DNA of 64,000 nt from contig JACKBC010000009.1 in the NCBI GenBank assembly GCA_020634755.1, positions 124,001 to 188,000 on the forward strand, in the 5' to 3' direction. The position numbers and the translations under genes are program-made. Shown piece by piece: positions 34,917 through 43,478 of this stretch; position 1 is the stretch's first letter; every line of letters starts with the position of its first letter. Under the pieces are notes generated by a model. It searched no databases, had not been told where the DNA came from, and worked only from the letters and a program-made list of their open reading frames with translations. The stretch comes from Caldilineaceae bacterium. Its GTDB lineage: Bacteria > Chloroflexota > Anaerolineae > Caldilineales > Caldilineaceae.

Positions 34917-36290
34917 TTATTCGCCAAAGCAAGGCGCGGGCTGGCTAAGGCCGCTGCGCCAGCTGCACCATTGATGCTGCGAGCCATCTGCATTTACCGA
35001 GTATCCCCGCATCTGCTGGCTGTTGTAGTCCACCAGCGTCCAGCGAAACTGCCCAGAAAAACGGTCGATATTCCACGTGCCCACAGCCGTATAGTGGCCG
35101 GCCGGACCGATTGTGCCCTGAAAGGTACCGGGTGCATCAAAGACGCCATTCTGAAAGGTGCCTTGAACTTGGTTGCCAATCTGCGTCACCTGCATCGTGG
35201 GCGGATAGTCGGGTGTATAGTCTCCCATGCTTTCCCAAAAGCCGCTAAAACCGCAGCCATATGGCAATGGCCCGCTGCGCACGCCACACCACTGATATTG
35301 GCCACCCCAGTTGCCATCAAAGCGCTGACCACTTTGATCCAACGTAAAGCTAAATGTTTTACTGGCATCGCCAGCAAAGAAACCGTTCAGCGTTGATCCG
35401 CTGACTACGCCTTGAATGGCAATGGCCTGCTGGCCGCCATACCAGACGTACGTTCCGTTGACCTGTGCGCCCGACTGCTGCAGGTCTACCGTGGCAAAGT
35501 TGGTCAGCCAGCGCCCACCAAAGTCCGTACCGCCAACCACGGGCCGATCTTGTGCGCCCTGAATGGCGAAGTCGAAGTTCCAGTTAGACTGATTGTCGCT
35601 GGTTTCTTGGATAGTAATTTGCACGTTGTAGTTGGCGCCATTGTAGATGGGGCTGCCATTGGGCCAGCGATAGCCGTTTTGGGCATAGGTCAGCACCGGA
35701 CATTGGGTCGCATTTACATCAAAGAGGCAGAAAGGCGCACTACCATCGGTGATGGCGTAAACTGGATTGCCGCTTTCGGCGTCGTTGTCGTAGATTTCAA
35801 AGGTCACGCTTTGCGGCTCCTGCACAAGCGCCACGCTCATGTTGATGCGGTCGCGGAAGATCATGGGGCGCTGCACTTCGGCCTGGCTAAAGCCGGGTAG
35901 CACTACGTTCTGATTGTTGTTAGCAGGATAGATGCTGCGCGCTTCACCACCGCCACCGTCAATAGGCAGCACGCCAATGACAATCTGGGTCGGCGTGGGT
36001 GGGGCGGTCGTGGGCAAGGGTGCGACTGTGTAAGTGGGCGTAGCCGCGGCTGGAGGATTGGTTGGGACTGCTGTGGCCGTTGGCGCCGCGGTATACGTGG
36101 TGGGAACCGGCGTGTCGGTAACGGCTGCTACGGCTTCCGCTGTCAATGTGCTGGCCACGGCCCGATCTTCGGCCACGCGGGTGGCAATGCGATCCGCGTC
36201 GGAAAGAGTCGGCGCGGCGTTTCCACATGCGCCGATCAGAATAGCCATGCCTAGTAAGCCAAATAGGGAGATGATTTTTGAAGACCTCAT
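34917..36290 (-). CDS. Lipoprotein of unknown function with repeated beta domains
   Basis: 457 residues. A lipoprotein signal ends LIGAC with Cys22, followed by a long Thr/Pro/Ala-rich spacer to about residue 100. The mature part contains a segment resembling a pre-peptidase-like beta-sandwich (MSVALVQEPQSVTFEIYDND) and then two related GxW segments around GGRWLTNFATVDLQQSGAQV and GFWESMGDYTPDYPP that resemble lipocalin-like barrels (QVNGTY, QVQGTF). It starts 2 bp after the stop codon of the TPR membrane protein gene, so the two are cotranscribed. Function unknown. Confidence 0.75.
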   Translation of the reverse strand: MRSSKIISLFGLLGMAILIGACGNAAPTLSDADRIATRVAEDRAVASTLTAEAVAAVTDTPVPTTYTAAPTATAVPTNPPAAATPTYTVAPLPTTAPPTPTQIVIGVLPIDGGGGEARSIYPANNNQNVVLPGFSQAEVQRPMIFRDRINMSVALVQEPQSVTFEIYDNDAESGNPVYAITDGSAPFCLFDVNATQCPVLTYAQNGYRWPNGSPIYNGANYNVQITIQETSDNQSNWNFDFAIQGAQDRPVVGGTDFGGRWLTNFATVDLQQSGAQVNGTYVWYGGQQAIAIQGVVSGSTLNGFFAGDASKTFSFTLDQSGQRFDGNWGGQYQWCGVRSGPLPYGCGFSGFWESMGDYTPDYPPTMQVTQIGNQVQGTFQNGVFDAPGTFQGTIGPAGHYTAVGTWNIDRFSGQFRWTLVDYNSQQMRGYSVNADGSQHQWCSWRSGLSQPAPCFGE

Positions 36291-36292
36291 AC

Positions 36293-37912
36293 TTATTCTC
36301 CAGGTTCCTCAAGTGCCGTCTGGGCAATATCGTGATAAGGTTGACATGAATTTTTGATAATTTTAACAACGAGAACTTGGTCCAAGGGCGCTCGTTCGCC
36401 CTGCTCTATGCAATTGTCAAATGCATCCACAGCGGCGCGCAAGTGTGCACGACGGTCGTCTGCATTGCCCAGCTGGCGCACAACATCGCTCAATTGCAGC
36501 TGTGCGGCCCCCAATGTTTCATATGCCTGTCCCAATAATTGGTATTCCTCTGCCTGCTCTAGTTGGGGAAGCAGGGGGTCAATTTCGTCAATGGCTTGGG
36601 TAAGAGCCTGCTGGGCGGCGCTTAAATCGTTCTCGAGATAGTCGCTTTGGCCTTGCAATCGATACGTTGATGCCAGCGCCAGGCGCGCGATGGCTATGAT
36701 CAGAGGATCACCATCAGCTTGCGCAAGCGCTTGTGCTTCCCCATACGTTTGCAGCGCTAATTTGAGATTCTGTTCGCTTGCGGCTGTGGGTTTATCACCT
36801 GGCTGCAATTGGGCCCGCGCAAAATAGACGCCACCCAAGCCGATTTTAGCGCGTGCATAGTTGGTGTTGTCTGCCAGCGCTTGTTGGTAAGCGGCGGCAG
36901 CCTCGTCCAGCTGTTGCATGATCAAATATTGGCGGCCCATGAAAAACTGGACCAAATCACGGCCAGATTGGTCAGTTGCGCTGTCCAACGTTTGGTTGGC
37001 CTGTTGGAAGCTGTGCAGCGCATCTTCATTGCGCCCCAGCAGATCATAGGTCATGCCGGTTGTGAGCCAAAAGAGCAGGCTGGTGCGCGTAGAAAGTGAG
37101 CTAGACAGCGCAACGCTGGCCAGTGGATCGGTCGCTTCTACCGGCAAAGCAACGCCAATGGGGCCGCCTAAGTTGTGCCGGCCCACGGCTGGGTCTAAGG
37201 TGCGCTGCAGATCTGGCGCCACATAAAATTCCAGCCACAAATCGGCAGGAGAGACCCGCGAGTCGATGGCGCCATAAATAATCATGGTGGCGTTAATGCG
37301 CTCGGCCAGGGCTGCGGCTAGGTCGCGTCGCTCGGCCGCTGATGCGCTGGCAAGCGAGCCAAGGGGCTGATTTTTGTCCGCAATTGTGGTCGAATCGCTC
37401 CAGATCTCCACCTGTCCCAGCTGCTGGGTGGCTGGATTTGATTGATATGATTGCACCAATGCGTTGTAGACCCAAGCGCTTAGAACATGGCCATCCTGAC
37501 TATTGCTGACCACACCGGTGGCCGTAATTTCGCCAAAATCGGCCACCGCAATATTAAAGGAGCCGTCCATGCGATCTGGCTCTGGCGTTGCCGTTGGAAT
37601 CGGTGTCGCGGTGACGGTGGGTGTGGGCGTCGGCGCCATGACAAATTGGGTCACGCGTTGGGCGTTTACACCAATCCAAATTAGCGCGACCACAGCGGCC
37701 ACAATGCCCGTTGCCAACGCCACGGCCAACAGCCACGGGATTTTAAGGCTCCCAATTTGAATGATGTTTTTGCCAACGACCACGTTGCGGACGTTCTCTC
37801 CCACATTGGCCGAGATAACATCCTGGCTGGCCGGTTGGCGCCAAAACCGCGTCAGTCGCTTAAATTTAGATGCCCCACTGGCGTTTGATTTTTCCGACTC
37901 ACCACTGCTCAT
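36293..37912 (-). CDS. Membrane-anchored TPR protein
   Basis: 539 residues. A cytosolic N-terminus carries NVGENVRNVVVGKNIIQIG, a short pattern I associate with Chloroflexi signalling and defence-type proteins. One membrane helix (about 56-82) follows, then a Thr/Pro-rich linker (about 95-112), then an extracytoplasmic part with an alpha/beta domain (FNIAVADFGEI ... ATMIIYGAID, TolB-N-like) and TPR repeats from about 270 on. The downstream lipoprotein gene begins 2 bp after its stop. The layout suggests a surface pair, perhaps scaffold and lipoprotein partner. Confidence 0.75.
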   Translation of the reverse strand: MSSGESEKSNASGASKFKRLTRFWRQPASQDVISANVGENVRNVVVGKNIIQIGSLKIPWLLAVALATGIVAAVVALIWIGVNAQRVTQFVMAPTPTPTVTATPIPTATPEPDRMDGSFNIAVADFGEITATGVVSNSQDGHVLSAWVYNALVQSYQSNPATQQLGQVEIWSDSTTIADKNQPLGSLASASAAERRDLAAALAERINATMIIYGAIDSRVSPADLWLEFYVAPDLQRTLDPAVGRHNLGGPIGVALPVEATDPLASVALSSSLSTRTSLLFWLTTGMTYDLLGRNEDALHSFQQANQTLDSATDQSGRDLVQFFMGRQYLIMQQLDEAAAAYQQALADNTNYARAKIGLGGVYFARAQLQPGDKPTAASEQNLKLALQTYGEAQALAQADGDPLIIAIARLALASTYRLQGQSDYLENDLSAAQQALTQAIDEIDPLLPQLEQAEEYQLLGQAYETLGAAQLQLSDVVRQLGNADDRRAHLRAAVDAFDNCIEQGERAPLDQVLVVKIIKNSCQPYHDIAQTALEEPGE

Positions 37913-38052
37913 ATCTATATTGAGGTTGTATTGAACAAAAATCTTTCAGGCGTTCCTTGCTACAGGCCCATTGAACAAGAAGTGGCTGACCAAGGCGCAA
38001 ATGAAAAGAGTTAGACTACTTGCAAAAGAGCCAATTACAAAAGAGCCAATAG

Positions 38053-38085
38053 AAAAAGGACCCGATAGTGTCGAGTCCTTTTTTG
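38053..38085 (-). terminator. Terminator after lgt
   Basis: AAAAAGGAC ... GTCCTTTTTT (38053-38085) forms an inverted repeat with A/T runs on both sides, 13 bp after the lgt stop codon in the direction of transcription. Confidence 0.7.
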
Positions 38086-38097
38086 ATGGTGGTTTCG

Positions 38098-39048
38098 TTA
38101 TGCCATCCCCGCTTGTGGGGTGTTTTCTATGCGGGCCTGTTGACTTTGGCCGCTCATGAGAATCATGGACTCGTGCGGGTCGCCCTGGCCATGCCAACCC
38201 ATGTGGCGCAAGATCAGCAGAATGATGGCCACAATAATACAGCCGATGGCAATCCACTGTGCCGTGGCCAGAGTGCCCATAACCCAGGCGTCGGGGCGGA
38301 ACATTTCCACCCAAAAGCGACCCAACGGGTAAGCGATGAGGTACATTAATATGGCATCCCCGCGGCGCAACCGTGCTCCAAATTTCCAAATAATAAAGGC
38401 CATCAGGCCAAACATGAGCACATTCCAGATGGCCTCGTAAAAGAATGTGGGATGGTAGCCATGTGAAGCATACCAAGCGGCCGTCTCTGGGCTGATAACC
38501 GCCGAGCCACAATACTGTATGTCTTGCGGCAACTCTTTGGGGATTTGGCAAGGATAAGCTGGGTTGATGTGAAATGCCCAAGGCAGATTCGTCGCCGGAC
38601 CATAAAGCTCCTGATTAACAAAGTTGCCCATGCGGCCAATCGCTTGGGCCAAAACCACATTGGGCGCAATAAAATCCAGATACTGAATGGGATTTAGCTT
38701 TTGCCAAAAACAGTAGAGCGTAATGCCCAAAATGCCGCCCAACAGCCCACCATAAATGCCGAGTCCGCGAAAGCCGCCATTCCAAAAGTTGAATATATCG
38801 CCTGGATGCTCACGATAGTACGCCCAGCCAAGACCATCGGCTGGGCTGCTCACAACATGGTAAAGCCGGGCGCCGATAATGCCGAAGATGAGCGCCACGG
38901 CCAAAATGTTCCATACATGATCGGGGTCCTCGCCCGCTTTGGCCGCATAGAGGCTGCCGAGCCAAGCGGCAATGACGGCGCCGCCTACAATAAAAAGCCC
39001 ATACCAGTGGAGGGCAAAAGGGCCGAATTCAAAAATCACTGGATTCAT
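38098..39048 (-). CDS. lgt: Phosphatidylglycerol--prolipoprotein diacylglyceryl transferase
   Basis: 316-residue integral membrane enzyme that transfers diacylglycerol to the lipobox Cys of prolipoproteins, the first step of lipoprotein maturation. The signature GRMGNFVNQELYG is present, with HWYGLFIVGG in the first helix and GGFRGLGIYGGLLGG in the conserved loop. About seven membrane helices are visible. AGGAGAAG precedes ATG 39048; upstream in-frame sequence is not family-like. Several lipoprotein genes in the window would be its substrates. Confidence 0.95.
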   Translation of the reverse strand: MNPVIFEFGPFALHWYGLFIVGGAVIAAWLGSLYAAKAGEDPDHVWNILAVALIFGIIGARLYHVVSSPADGLGWAYYREHPGDIFNFWNGGFRGLGIYGGLLGGILGITLYCFWQKLNPIQYLDFIAPNVVLAQAIGRMGNFVNQELYGPATNLPWAFHINPAYPCQIPKELPQDIQYCGSAVISPETAAWYASHGYHPTFFYEAIWNVLMFGLMAFIIWKFGARLRRGDAILMYLIAYPLGRFWVEMFRPDAWVMGTLATAQWIAIGCIIVAIILLILRHMGWHGQGDPHESMILMSGQSQQARIENTPQAGMA

Positions 39049-39189
39049 AACAAACTTCTCCTGGCAAATATTGGGTATTCTGGCAAACGTGTAACGCCGC
39101 ATAAGTATAGCGCCTTTGTGACAAAGTTCAAAGGCGCACACTCATGCGGCGCAAACATCCACAGTGCACCGCAACACTGTGGGCGCAAT

Positions 39190-39252
39190 AGGCGTCGGTC
39201 TGGTTGATTGAATCCGACGCTATCTCTTACAATTGCGATCTACCGATGCAGC
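39190..39252 (+). repeat. H-family repeat, copy 4
   Basis: GGCGTCGGTCTGGTTGATTG then AATCCGACGCTATCTCTTAC aligns with the inverted copy at 24465-24530. GCGTCGG and CCGACGC within it can pair as a 7-bp stem. Confidence 0.7.
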
Positions 39253-39334
39253 GTAAATTCAGTGGGAGGACGTTAAAAGTGGTCGAATGGCAATGGGACG
39301 TCAATGGCAGCAGGCAAGCGCTGGTTCCAGGGCA

Positions 39335-39748
39335 TTATAGGCGGGCATGGGTGGAAACTGTATCGCGCAGGGCATTGAGGGTAAAGGGCTTTAAGAGGAC
39401 GGCTGGCACGCCCAGATGCGCCGCCTGGACTTCAATGCTTCGATTGGAGTAAGCCGTCATAATGACCACGGGCAAATCTGGGCAGTGCTGCGTGAGCCAC
39501 GCCACAAGTTCAAGCCCATTTTCACGAGGCATTACGAGATCGGTCAGCACTAGATTCCAGTATCCACTTTTGCTCAGCATCTGCCGCGCCTCGGCAACGT
39601 TTCGGCAAATTTCGGTTTCGTATCCGGCATGTTGTAACACCATGCTGATAAAGCGGCTGAGCCGGACTTCATCTTCTACAATTAGGATGCGTGGCGTAGA
39701 CGCGGCTTTTTTGCATTGGGCAGTGTTGGTGGCTTCTGGACTATTCAT
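39335..39748 (-). CDS. Stand-alone response-regulator receiver protein
   Basis: 137 residues: a CheY-like receiver with an ~18-residue N-terminal extension. Acidic pocket in ILIVEDEVRLS, phosphoacceptor Asp in LVLTDLVMPRENG, Thr in VVIMTAYS and Lys in AVLLKPF. No output domain or kinase gene is adjacent, so it may work as a phosphorelay shuttle or through protein contacts. Downstream of lgt's start on the same strand but separated by 286 bp. Confidence 0.9.
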   Translation of the reverse strand: MNSPEATNTAQCKKAASTPRILIVEDEVRLSRFISMVLQHAGYETEICRNVAEARQMLSKSGYWNLVLTDLVMPRENGLELVAWLTQHCPDLPVVIMTAYSNRSIEVQAAHLGVPAVLLKPFTLNALRDTVSTHARL

Positions 39749-40052
39749 GATACGTTTACGATTACGGATGCTTAACGCCCTAGAGTGAACAAACTACGGC
39801 GCCAAGCACAGTTTGCAGCAGCTAAAAAAAATTTTCTGCTCTGTTGGGTAGAAAGTCTGATATCATTGTATCAAGACTTTTACTTCAATGTAATCGTACT
39901 GAGGTACCATTTTTATCAAACAATAGGTATAGAATTCGAGTATGTTATCTACGCAACTTGTATGATGGCTGAGCTTGTCTGGGCACCGGATTGGGCAGAT
40001 CGCAGATCAGTCATATGGCGGAATGGTGCATTGGGTGCACCGATACGGTTGC

Positions 40053-40130
40053 GACTTACGCAACATCTGTGGATTGCCAAGCGTGAACACGTTTGTATTC
40101 GACACAATTTTGATCTAGGCTTGCGTAAGT
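40053..40130 (+). repeat. F-family repeat, copy 3
   Basis: GACTTACGCAACATCTGTGG at the left, AGGCTTGCGTAAGT at the right; the interior GTGAACACGTTTGTATTCGA matches 1624-1702. Confidence 0.8.
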
Positions 40131-40134
40131 TATC

Positions 40135-40209
40135 GTTCAAAAATAACTTGTAGATTTAAACCTGTCAGGTCTTCAAGACCTGACAGGTTTGGTAGCCACC
40201 TTGTTTTTG
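40135..40209 (+). repeat. 75-bp CCTGTCAGG repeat, copy C
   Basis: Contains a perfect 16-bp inverted repeat with a 1-nt centre (40158-40190, AAACCTGTCAGGTCTT arms). Nearly identical to 40276-40350. Confidence 0.85.
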
Positions 40210-40275
40210 TAAATGCGTAAATTCAATGATGGCTTTGTGCGTTCACAACCGCCATCATGCAAGTGCTTAGGCAGC

Positions 40276-40350
40276 GTTCAAAAACAACTTGTAGATTTAA
40301 ACCTGTCAGGTCTTTAAGACCTGACAGGTTTGGTAGCCACCTTATTCCTG
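40276..40350 (+). repeat. 75-bp CCTGTCAGG repeat, copy D
   Basis: Direct repeat of the preceding copy 141 bp away; palindrome at 40299-40331 differs only at the central base. Confidence 0.85.
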
Positions 40351-40655
40351 AGCAGTGACTAAAGTTCGATGATGCACAGGTGCCAGACCACTGGCCCCGC
40401 AATCTTCACCCCCGCTGTAAAGAATCTGCTTCCGCGGACCTGGTACAAGCAGGGGCTCCAAAAGCTCCCCCGGGAGCACAGCGGTCCAGCATGTTCGTAG
40501 CATAAGCCGTACAGATAATAGCTACGTTAATTTAAGGTTAGGGGCAGGTAAGTAACCGAATTGTATTCGTAGGGCGGTTTTCCAAACCGCCGCCTTGCCA
40601 GAAACGGCGAGACTTCTCTTGTCAACAAAAAAATCGGCGAGTAGCAATACCCACC

Positions 40656-41438
40656 CTATGATTCATCGACCGGCTTCTGGGCCAAGAAAATTAGCCGTTC
40701 GCTGCCATCGCCATATGGGTTCTGCTCAAAATCTCCCCATATTTCCAGCACTTCAAAGCCAATCATTTCCAACATAAGTGAGCCTTCGCCTTGCCACAAA
40801 TAGCGCAGCGTAAATGGGCAGACTGTCTTCTGCACCCGCCCGTCTGGAAAAATCTCTTCATAGATGAAAAGCGTCTCCTGTAGCTGCTCGGCCAGATTGA
40901 GAGAACGCACGCTCCATTTGGTGCATTGAACGTTGGTCTCTGCATCTACCCACATATCGGCCAGCTCCGTTAGCCCGTCCACTTGGACCAGGCGTGCAAT
41001 GTCCGGGTTGAAGAGATCGATCAGCAGCAGCCCCCCAGGGCGCAGATGGTCATAAGCGGCTTGTAACACATTCATCTGCTCATCTTGGCTTGCGCAATGC
41101 ATAAACGTGTTGCTCATACAAAAGGCAAAGCCATAATCCTTGCGCGCCAAATCAAAGTCGCGCATATCGGCTTCTACCAGCGTCACGGTCGCTGCATACC
41201 CACTCTGCTTCAGTTTCTGGCGCGCCACATCCAGCAAGGCCGGGCTCAAATCAAGGCCCGTAATGCGATGACCAGCCGCGGCCAGCGGCGCCAGCACCCG
41301 GCCCGTGCCGCACCCCAATTCCAATAGCGGCCCTTCTACCTCTTGAGCCAGCTCCATCACCATTGGCAGGTCATCTTCATATTCCCGATAATCCAGATCA
41401 TAAAACCGCGCAAACCGGTCGAAAGCGTCAGCTGTCAC
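40656..41438 (-). CDS. SAM-dependent methyltransferase (class I)
   Basis: 260 residues with a GTG start preceded by AGGAG. Motif I LLELGCGTGRVLAPLAAAG, ribose-binding Asp in ITGLDLSPALL, VEADMRDFDL, and LRPGGLLLIDLFNP are visible. The C-terminal ~110 residues form the beta-rich region found in small-molecule methyltransferases (TLFIYEEIFPDGRV). Substrate unknown. Confidence 0.88.
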   Translation of the reverse strand: MTADAFDRFARFYDLDYREYEDDLPMVMELAQEVEGPLLELGCGTGRVLAPLAAAGHRITGLDLSPALLDVARQKLKQSGYAATVTLVEADMRDFDLARKDYGFAFCMSNTFMHCASQDEQMNVLQAAYDHLRPGGLLLIDLFNPDIARLVQVDGLTELADMWVDAETNVQCTKWSVRSLNLAEQLQETLFIYEEIFPDGRVQKTVCPFTLRYLWQGEGSLMLEMIGFEVLEIWGDFEQNPYGDGSERLIFLAQKPVDES

Positions 41439-41545
41439 GGGCTTCTCCTATCAAGAGGTTGGGGGAACGGGGACAAGAGCCTGAGCGCGCTGCAAACGTA
41501 CTCTGTTTGCCTACACTCTACTCCCTTCTTTCTACTCCCTACTTC

Positions 41546-42355
41546 CTACCAATGCATGACAAATCCGCCATCTACATTCACCGTCTGCCCCGTCACGTTG
41601 CGCGCCCGCTCGGATGCGAGAAAGACGGCCATATTGGCAATGTCTTGTGGCGACTGTTCACGGCCCAGCGGCACTACATTCTTGACCTTATTGTCAAACC
41701 AGGTTTCAAAATCGACCTGCTGGGCTTCCGGCAGTTTGGCATTGCCGCCTGCCCAAATGGCGCGCTGCAACTCGCTCATAACCATGCCGGGATTTAGCGT
41801 GTTGACGCGGATGTTGTACGGGGCCAAATCTTTGGCCGCACATTGCGCAAAGTTGATCACGCCAGCTTTGGAGGCGCTGTATGGCGGGTCAGTTTGCGAG
41901 CCGATTTGCCCAGCCACCGAGGCCAGAAACAGGACGCTGCCCTGTTTGCGCTCGATCATGGGGTGTAAAAAGGCGTGCAGCGTGTTGACCGCGCCCAGCA
42001 AACAGACGTCTACCACGCGCTTCCAATCCTGAGGGGCTAAGTTCCAAAACGGAAAGCCCATCTTCCCGGAGCCAATGCCCACGGCGAAAACCAAATGCGT
42101 CACCGGCCCCAGCTCATTTTCTACCTGGGCCGCCGCCGCCTGCATGGCTTCAAAATTGCTCACATCTGCGGCCACGCCCAAGGTGCGCACGCCGCTGGCC
42201 GCGCCTACGCTTTGCGCCACATCGGCCACAGCGGCATCGCGATCCAGCAGCGCCACGTTGGCCCCTTCTGCGGCAAACGCTTCGGCAATGGCTCGCCCGA
42301 TTCCGCGCCCAGCGCCCACGACGACCGCGTTTTGTTTTGATAAACCTAGGTCCAT
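41546..42355 (-). CDS. Short-chain dehydrogenase/reductase (SDR)
   Basis: 269 residues. Cofactor motif VVGAGRGIGRAIAEAF, Asp of VALLDRD favouring NAD(H), catalytic Ser in LFLASVAGQ, and YSASKAGV with the Tyr-x3-Lys pair. The C-terminus ends VNVDGGFVMHW as in classical SDRs. ATG 42355 (MDLGLSKQ) is the family-consistent start, with AGGA upstream. Substrate unknown. Confidence 0.92.
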   Translation of the reverse strand: MDLGLSKQNAVVVGAGRGIGRAIAEAFAAEGANVALLDRDAAVADVAQSVGAASGVRTLGVAADVSNFEAMQAAAAQVENELGPVTHLVFAVGIGSGKMGFPFWNLAPQDWKRVVDVCLLGAVNTLHAFLHPMIERKQGSVLFLASVAGQIGSQTDPPYSASKAGVINFAQCAAKDLAPYNIRVNTLNPGMVMSELQRAIWAGGNAKLPEAQQVDFETWFDNKVKNVVPLGREQSPQDIANMAVFLASERARNVTGQTVNVDGGFVMHW

Positions 42356-42447
42356 TGTAGGTTGTCCTATTGTGTATGTGAAAGGGTAAAAGGGTGAAAG
42401 GGTGAGCGTCACCCCTTCCCCCTTTCACCTTGTCACCTTATCATCTT

Positions 42448-42858
42448 CTATCCCATATAGCCGGTAATGCGCGCCACGCCAATGGCGACGAGCACACCCG
42501 CCACAATAAAGCCAATGGCGCCGTTGCGGAATTTATCGGCGTCTGTATTGCTCTTTTTGACGCGCGACCAAAAGGCATGCGCCGCACCCAGCGCCAAAAG
42601 CATGGTGACCATATGTTCCCAGACGTTTACGGTACCGCGGCCATGAAACCAAGCTGCCGGCGCCGAGATCCAAAGCACCAGCCCTAGCAACACCTGAATG
42701 TCGATGGAAATGGGGGTCGCCGTCCCCAAAATTTGATCCAGGTTGCTCCACTTGCCTTTGGTCAGCCAGCCGATTACGTATTTGATAATGGCAATAATAA
42801 GCAGCGCCAACACAATATAGCGCCAGCCAGAGTGGGCTTGAAATAGAATTGTTTGCAT
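42448..42858 (-). CDS. Small four-helix membrane protein
   Basis: 136 residues with four predicted membrane helices (YIVLALLIIAIIKYVIGWL, IDIQVLLGLVLWISA, HMVTMLLALGAAHAFW, GAIGFIVAGVLVAIGVA). Conserved-looking His residues in AHSGWRY, WEHMVT and GAAHAFW recall small cytochrome b-like or CopD-like membrane proteins, but heme binding is inference. It begins 5 bp after the DUF2442 stop codon. Confidence 0.75.
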   Translation of the reverse strand: MQTILFQAHSGWRYIVLALLIIAIIKYVIGWLTKGKWSNLDQILGTATPISIDIQVLLGLVLWISAPAAWFHGRGTVNVWEHMVTMLLALGAAHAFWSRVKKSNTDADKFRNGAIGFIVAGVLVAIGVARITGYMG

Positions 42859-42863
42859 TGTAT

Positions 42864-43154
42864 TTACGGTCTCTCCTCTAATGTATATGGTTGTAAATGT
42901 TGATTCTCTTTGAATGCAGGGGTCAGTTTGGCAACTTCGAACAAATACTCTGGGGCAAAATCGGCTCCAGAAGGCCATTCAATTGTACGGCTGGTCAAGA
43001 AGAAGCTCTTGAATAGCTCAATATCTTTGAGCGGTTCGAAAACTTCCCCATACAGCTCTTCTGCCAGATCAACGACACCTTCTGCGCCATTGTTAAACTT
43101 CAGCATGATTCTATATTTGTCAATATATTCTGCCTCTACTACGTGTAAAAACAT
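42864..43154 (-). CDS. DUF2442 domain protein
   Basis: 96 residues. HVVEAEYIDKYRIMLKFNNG, GVVDLAEELYG and FEPLKDIELFKSFFL are characteristic of DUF2442, with the closing FAPEYLFE. GAGG lies 6 bp before ATG 43154. DUF2442 genes commonly sit next to DUF4160 genes, a pairing that looks toxin-antitoxin-like. Here the DUF4160 gene immediately upstream is broken, while this gene is intact. Confidence 0.82.
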   Translation of the reverse strand: MFLHVVEAEYIDKYRIMLKFNNGAEGVVDLAEELYGEVFEPLKDIELFKSFFLTSRTIEWPSGADFAPEYLFEVAKLTPAFKENQHLQPYTLEERP

Positions 43155-43423
43155 GAGCGGCCTCGCATATTCCAGTGGCGCAATATCCAGCAAAACCCGA
43201 CGGTTGCTGGCGCGCGCCCAATTCTCCTTAAGTTGTTCTTAATGCGCATCTAGCCAACTCCAAATCATTCTTAATGCCGACGTGGCATTTTCCCTGTTAC
43301 ATTGCCATTGGCAATCTCTATGATCGCTTCATAGCCTTGATACTCTGCATGAAAATGAGGTGGCAAATGGTCATTGTAGTTCATGGTGATTTTGATGCCA
43401 TAAAATTGAGAAATTGTCGGCAT
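43155..43423 (-). pseudogene. DUF4160 gene disrupted by a frameshift and a stop
   Basis: From ATG 43423 the protein reads MPTISQFYGIKITMNYNDH, PPHFHAEYQGYEAIIEI and GKMPRR, then hits a stop at 43271-43273. Shifting by one base near 43279 restores ALRMIWSWLDAH, a TAA (43239-43241) where Gln is expected, then EQLKENWARASN and IAPLEYARP, the usual DUF4160 C-terminus. So two lesions are present, a one-base deletion and a nonsense change. The restored frame then runs into the DUF2442 frame. Confidence 0.8.
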
Positions 43424-43478
43424 AGCTGCATATTCCTGATATTCAGATTTGTGATAATTATAACAGAACTGAAATGGA

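Larger units (their letters stand above)
39749..40655. other. Repeat-rich intergenic region
   Basis: About 900 bp without a credible gene. It holds an F-family repeat (40053-40130), two 75-bp CCTGTCAGG repeats (40135-40209, 40276-40350), a GC-rich foldable segment (40412-40484) and a GGCGGTTTTCCAAACCGCC palindrome near 40573. The 0-4 bp spacing between the F repeat and the first 75-bp repeat suggests a composite unit. Confidence 0.6.

Noticed and set aside
39785..40153. Open frame of 122 codons
   Set aside because: Its second half is an F-family repeat and the rest is AT-rich intergenic sequence; no recognisable domain.
40381..40500. Possible signal recognition particle RNA on the reverse strand (ACCAGGTCCGCGGAAGCAG resembles the 4.5S core)
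   Set aside because: The GGAA tetraloop stem is not formed, a few core bases are missing, and the outer ends do not pair.
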